Assembly: GCA_900553865.1 (NCBI GenBank)
Contig: USFC01000076.1
Span: forward strand, 1 to 6,587
Source of the DNA: an uncultured Clostridium sp.
GTDB lineage: Bacteria; Bacillota; Clostridia; TANB77; CAG-508
Direction of reading: 5' to 3'
Length of the DNA: 6,587 nt
Part shown: piece after piece, positions 3,993 through 6,587 of the stretch
How positions within the stretch are numbered: the stretch's first letter is position 1
How the letters are laid out: every line of letters starts with the position of its first letter
Notes under the pieces: model-generated
Database searches by the model: none
What the model was told of the DNA's origin: nothing
Seen by the model: the letters and a program-made list of their open reading frames with translations, nothing else
Translations under genes and position numbers: made by a program

Positions 3993-5424
3993 AGAAAAAA
4001 ATAATTATAGCGAAAATGATAAAAAAATACTGAAACAATTAGAGGCTTTGCCACAAGATTTTTGGGATTTTAAGGATTGCGATACAAGTGGACTTGTTCA
4101 TGGAATTCATTCCTACCCTGCAATGATGATTTATCCTATTAGTAGAAATTTGCTTAATATATTAACAGAAATCAAACCTTTTAACACAATATTAGATCCT
4201 TTCTCGGGCTCTGGAACGGTTTTGGTTGAAGCAATGCTGAAGGGTATAAATAGAATATATGGAAACGACTTAAATCCTTTAGCTAGGCTCATATCAAAAG
4301 TAAAAACCACCTTGGTAGAAGAGGAAATTTTATTAAAAAATAAAACACAAGTGTTAAAAAATATAGAGAAGGCTTATAGTATAAATTCAAAATTGTTAAG
4401 TGAAATTGACAATTATATTTTAACTAAAAAGGGACTAGATATTACAGAAAAAACTGGTTGGGGTGATAATGCACCAAGCTATATAAAAGAATTTTTAAGC
4501 ATAAATAATTCTAATTTAGAAGTTCCTGATTTTAAAAATATAGGTTTTTGGTTTAGACCAAAAGTTATTTTAGAACTTCAAATAATAAAAAATGAAATTT
4601 TAAAAATAGAAGATAAAGACATAAAAGATATTTTTTTGATAGCTTTTAGTGAGACTATACGACTAGTTTCTAATAGAAGAAATGGCGAATTTAAAATGTA
4701 TAGAATGACACCTGAAAAAATATATAAATTTAATCCTAATGTAAAAGATACTTTTACTAAAATACTTTTAAAAAATATCGAAAAAGAAATAGAGTTCTCA
4801 AAAGAAATAAATGATAACTCTATAAATATTATGATAACAAATAATGATGCGAAAAATTTAGAAGACATACCAAATGCCTCAATAGATTTAATAATAACTT
4901 CTCCTCCCTATGGTGATAGCAGAACAACAGTAGCCTACGGAGAATTTAGTAGACTTTCTCTACAATGGTTAGAACTATATGGAACAACAGATGAATCTAT
5001 AAGAGGAATTGATAAAAATTTAATGGGTGGAAAAAAACTAAAAAATTCACCTGAAAATGAAATACATAGTGAAACCTTTAATAAGAGTTTTGAAAAAATA
5101 CTAAATATAGATGAAAAAAGAGCTTATGATGTATATAGTTTTTATTATGACTTAGAAAAAATAATTGAAACTTTAGCTAAAAAAATGACAAAAGATAGTT
5201 ATCAGTTTTGGGTAGTCGGTAATAGAACTGTAAAACAAGAAAATTTAAAAACTGATGTAATAATAAGAGAAATATCAAAATTTTATAATATTAAATATTT
5301 ATGTACTATCGATAGAAATATTTTAAATAAGGTAATGCCATCTAAAAATTCTCCTACAAACATATCCGGAGATACTGTATCTACAATGGTTAATGAACAT
5401 ATTGTAGTATTAAAAAAAGAGTAG
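3979..5424 (+). CDS. Type II N4-cytosine-type DNA methyltransferase (SPPY motif)
   Basis: The 481-residue protein has, in order, HGIHSYPAMM (41-50, motif X region), ILDPFSGSGT (71-80, SAM-binding motif I), YGNDLNPLA (94-102), a long variable middle, TSPPYGDS (307-314, catalytic motif IV) and FWVVGNRTV (410-418). SPPY is the hallmark of N4-cytosine methyltransferases, as expected for partners of MvaI/BcnI-family enzymes, whose known methylases act on N4 of cytosine. The long stretch between motifs I and IV would hold target recognition. Its start lies inside the preceding methylase gene (14-nt overlap) after AAAGG (3966-3970). It is followed by a strong terminator. It is full length and intact, so the host would remain methylated even if the endonuclease is dead. 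Confidence 0.88.
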   Translation: MIRIEEKNNYSENDKKILKQLEALPQDFWDFKDCDTSGLVHGIHSYPAMMIYPISRNLLNILTEIKPFNTILDPFSGSGTVLVEAMLKGINRIYGNDLNPLARLISKVKTTLVEEEILLKNKTQVLKNIEKAYSINSKLLSEIDNYILTKKGLDITEKTGWGDNAPSYIKEFLSINNSNLEVPDFKNIGFWFRPKVILELQIIKNEILKIEDKDIKDIFLIAFSETIRLVSNRRNGEFKMYRMTPEKIYKFNPNVKDTFTKILLKNIEKEIEFSKEINDNSINIMITNNDAKNLEDIPNASIDLIITSPPYGDSRTTVAYGEFSRLSLQWLELYGTTDESIRGIDKNLMGGKKLKNSPENEIHSETFNKSFEKILNIDEKRAYDVYSFYYDLEKIIETLAKKMTKDSYQFWVVGNRTVKQENLKTDVIIREISKFYNIKYLCTIDRNILNKVMPSKNSPTNISGDTVSTMVNEHIVVLKKE

Positions 5425-5470
5425 TTATTATTTCCAATAATGTGCTTAATATACAAATATATGAGAAATA

Positions 5471-5496
5471 GGGGCTTTTTTTACAGCCCCTTTTTT
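5471..5496 (+). terminator. Terminator of the methylase operon
   Basis: GGGGCT (5471-5476) pairs with AGCCCC (5485-5490), followed by T6 (5491-5496). The T-run directly abuts the duplicated tRNA tail, taking the position that the CATAGC hairpin holds beside the other two tail copies. Confidence 0.82.
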
Positions 5497-5630
5497 GGTG
5501 TACCCGGAGGGATTACGCCAAGCCGCGTCAGAAAAATAGTCCACCGGACTATTTTTACCTGCGTTTCGGCTGGCTCCTGACCAGCTCGAAACTTGGCAGC
5601 TTCCTTTTCGAATCCCTCTCTTAAGCATAA
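5496..5630. repeat. Structured R element plus tRNA tail, copy B
   Basis: Second copy of the 135-bp unit, in direct orientation relative to 1332-1466. Its outer stem arms are GAGGGATT (5507-5514) and AATCCCTC (5611-5618), and all inner arms are conserved. The first 19 nt equal the tRNA-Arg 3' end seen at 5661-5679, 165 bp away. Confidence 0.85.
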
Positions 5631-5679
5631 TTAAAAGCCATAGCTTTGCTATGACTTTTTTGGTGTACCCGGAGGGATT
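5626..5679. repeat. 54-bp tRNA tail plus terminator, native copy
   Basis: Identical to 1297-1350. It forms the real 3' end of tRNA-Arg and its terminator, so this copy is probably the original and 1297-1350 the boundary duplicate. It overlaps copy B of R by 5 bp. Confidence 0.88.
5633..5659 (-). terminator. Terminator of tRNA-Arg
   Basis: On the minus strand AAAAGTCATAGC pairs with GCTATGGCTTTT around AAA (12 pairs with one T-G), 1-2 nt beyond the CCA end, followed by AATTA. Confidence 0.8.
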
Positions 5680-5737
5680 CGAACCCCCGATCTCAAGGTT
5701 CGTAGCCTCGCATTCTATCCAACTAAACTACGGGTAC
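5661..5737 (-). tRNA. tRNA-Arg (ACG anticodon), CCA encoded
   Basis: The minus-strand cloverleaf has acceptor stem GTACCCG/CGGGTAC, discriminator A and genomic CCA. The anticodon arm is CGAGG-CTACGAA-CCTTG with anticodon ACG (5703-5701), and the T arm is GGGGG-TTCGAAT-CCCTC. The ACG anticodon reads CGN arginine codons after A34 deamination. All stems are intact, so the gene remains functional despite serving as a likely attachment site. Its promoter lies at 5784-5756. Confidence 0.96.
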
Positions 5738-5755
5738 GATTTAAGTTCATTTAAA

Positions 5756-5784
5756 ATGATAGCACACTATTAATAAAAAGTCAA
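5756..5784 (-). promoter_or_regulatory. Sigma-70 promoter of tRNA-Arg
   Basis: Minus-strand TTGACT (5784-5779), 17 nt, TATCAT (5761-5756), with TGC before the -10 box. The start point near 5749 gives about 12 nt of 5' leader before the mature tRNA. Confidence 0.72.
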
Positions 5785-5826
5785 TTATTGCTAGCTATTT
5801 TTTTGCCCTTTTATATACAATTTTTT

Positions 5827-6585
5827 TCACTCTATTGCTTGTTTTATATGATTTATTTTTACTTCTTTATTTTTTATGTATATTTCTATTACATCTATTC
5901 TAATAAAATTATTTTCATATTTTTTTATGTATATATAATATTTTATTGCTCTTAATAAATGTTTTTGCTTATTTATATTCACGGCTTCAGATCCTTCACC
6001 ATATTTTTTATTTGTTCTTGTTTTTACTTCTATAAATACAATTTCTTCTTTGTCTTTTGGCGCTGGTTCTTCTACAATCCCGCCAAAAGGCATCTCTGCC
6101 ACCAGCACGTAGTCCCCCGAAAGGTGCAGGAGTTCTTTCACCGCATTGTCGATTACCGGATTGTAATGCTGCAGGGAAGCGCCGATGTTTAACTCACGCA
6201 GTCCGCTCCAGACAGCAAGTTGCAGCATGGCGCTGGACTGGGACGCCCATACCGGGAAATTATCCGCATAAAGCGGATATTGTTTCTGAAGCGATTCTAC
6301 TACTTTCCTGTCGTAGAAATAGAGAATGGTGCCGCTGCCCGCACGGAAGCTGTCAATTTTTTCTCGGGCAACCTTTCCTTCAAAAACGTCATAGATTTTG
6401 TTCCAGAGCTGATCCTGCTTTTCCCCGTGTACGACGGCTGCCCGGCTGCTTTTCATGTTAAAGGCGTCGGGGACAAGTTCTGTGAGTTCCTTAACCATAT
6501 CCATCACCCGGTCGATAGCGACGGGCAGCTCTCGGTTGATTGCGTAATAGCTTCTGCGTGCTTTTAGAGCTTCTGTAATTTTCAT
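5827..6585 (-). CDS. Chimeric frame: Frm2/Hbn1-like nitroreductase fused to C-terminal part of YraN (UPF0102)
   Basis: Residues 1-178 form a nearly complete FMN-dependent nitroreductase: RRSYYAI at 10-16, then IGASLQHYNPVID (134-146) and AEMPFGGIVEEPA (163-175), as in the Frm2/Hbn1-like group. Residues from about 179 (EEIVFIEVKTR) to 252 (HIKQAIE) are the C-terminal two thirds of a YraN/UPF0102 protein, a PD-(D/E)XK-fold family of unknown role. Its N-terminal part, including the GEID aspartate, is missing. Base composition changes abruptly at the join: 30 of 60 G+C at 6121-6180 against 6 of 60 at 5881-5940. The start ATG is only two bases from the window end, so no ribosome site is visible. 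A chimeric assembly is the most likely explanation; true recombination is possible. Neither half can be taken as evidence for a real fusion enzyme. Confidence 0.6.
   Translation of the reverse strand: MKITEALKARRSYYAINRELPVAIDRVMDMVKELTELVPDAFNMKSSRAAVVHGEKQDQLWNKIYDVFEGKVAREKIDSFRAGSGTILYFYDRKVVESLQKQYPLYADNFPVWASQSSAMLQLAVWSGLRELNIGASLQHYNPVIDNAVKELLHLSGDYVLVAEMPFGGIVEEPAPKDKEEIVFIEVKTRTNKKYGEGSEAVNINKQKHLLRAIKYYIYIKKYENNFIRIDVIEIYIKNKEVKINHIKQAIE
6041..6058. other. Composition breakpoint / probable chimera junction
   Basis: The 18 bases encoding KDKEEI separate 50% GC DNA from very AT-rich DNA. The nitroreductase tail and the YraN core would both plausibly read KDKE here, so short shared sequence could have joined two unrelated molecules during assembly or recombination. 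Confidence 0.65.
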
Positions 6586-6587
6586 CA

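Larger units (their letters stand above)
1332..5630. mobile_element. Putative tRNA-Arg-anchored cassette carrying an SfsA-like nuclease and an R-M system
   Basis: A nuclease and restriction-modification block (1467-5495) lies between two 135-bp direct repeats, each ending in the 19-nt 3' end of the adjacent tRNA-Arg gene. Such tail duplications at tRNA 3' ends are the usual footprint of site-specific integration. No integrase, transposase or phage gene is present inside, so movement would need a trans-acting recombinase or homologous recombination between the repeats. A loop-out between repeats would leave a single R-tail unit beside the tRNA. Mobility is inferred from architecture only. Confidence 0.6.

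Noticed and set aside
4578..4868. 96-codon minus-strand frame
   Set aside because: Shadow inside the intact N4-cytosine-type methyltransferase; hydrophobic translation is a by-product of AT-rich codons.
5496..5514. A second tRNA gene at the tail copies (5496-5514 and 1332-1350)
   Set aside because: Only the 3' strand of the acceptor stem, half the T arm and CCA are present; the D and anticodon arms and the 5' acceptor strand are absent.
1297..5679. CRISPR array from the repeated units
   Set aside because: Repeats are 54 and 135 bp, only two or three copies, thousands of bases apart, without regular spacers or Cas genes.
5959..6567. Plus-strand frames opposite the nitroreductase
   Set aside because: Antisense shadows of the minus-strand gene, which has clear nitroreductase motifs.
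5827..6585. A genuine bifunctional nitroreductase-nuclease fusion
   Set aside because: Sharp composition break, missing YraN N-terminus with its conserved aspartate, and location at the window end favour a chimera.

Overview
The window looks like DNA from an uncultured, very AT-rich Firmicute (Clostridia-like). The evidence is strong AGGAGG-type ribosome sites, consensus sigma-70 promoters, many hairpin-plus-T-run terminators, a clostridial-style pilin-like N-terminus, and a tRNA-Arg(ACG) gene with an encoded CCA end. This taxonomy is inference. The last ~530 bases (6059-6587) are about 50% GC against about 10% in the neighbouring stretch 5881-5940, and probably come from a different genome.

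Layout. (1) 1-302, minus strand: the start of a type IV pilin-like gene whose leader codons contain an (AC)11 microsatellite, with its own promoter at 510-538. (2) 303-920: no convincing gene, but degenerate GTCAGAAGTC-type inverted repeats and REP-like hairpins. (3) 827-1175: a small hydrophobic protein (50 aa) with an opposing consensus promoter and an antisense terminator, arranged like a type I toxin-antitoxin locus. (4) 1297-1466: a duplicated tRNA-Arg tail and terminator joined to a highly structured element, called R here. (5) 1467-5495: an SfsA-like nuclease gene and a restriction-modification locus (HTH controller, MvaI/BcnI-family endonuclease, small DPPF methylase-like protein, SPPY N4-cytosine-type methyltransferase). 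(6) 5496-5679: second copy of R plus tail, a second tRNA terminator, then the intact tRNA-Arg at 5661-5737 (minus). (7) 5827-6585, minus: an open reading frame joining a GC-rich nitroreductase to the C-terminal two thirds of an AT-rich YraN/UPF0102 protein.

How the parts fit. The 135-bp R-plus-tail unit occurs as direct repeats (132/135 identical) on both sides of the nuclease/R-M block. Each unit ends in the exact last 19 nt of the neighbouring tRNA-Arg gene, including CCA. The block therefore looks like a cassette anchored at a tRNA 3' end, but no recombinase is visible. Inside it, the controller and endonuclease genes overlap by 4 nt, and the two methylase genes overlap by 14 nt. Similar CACC-N4-GGTG sites lie before both gene pairs, suggesting one regulator controls both. 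The endonuclease appears inactivated by a one-base insertion at 3281: removing it restores a 246-residue protein ending in the conserved HDHGTGFRI region. The SfsA-like gene also has its expected start in another frame, so the cassette may be decaying, or the assembly may contain indels.

The most noteworthy items are the tRNA-tail/R-element cassette architecture, the microsatellite in the pilin-like leader, the antisense-controlled small protein, the frameshifted endonuclease, and the abrupt composition break in the last gene.
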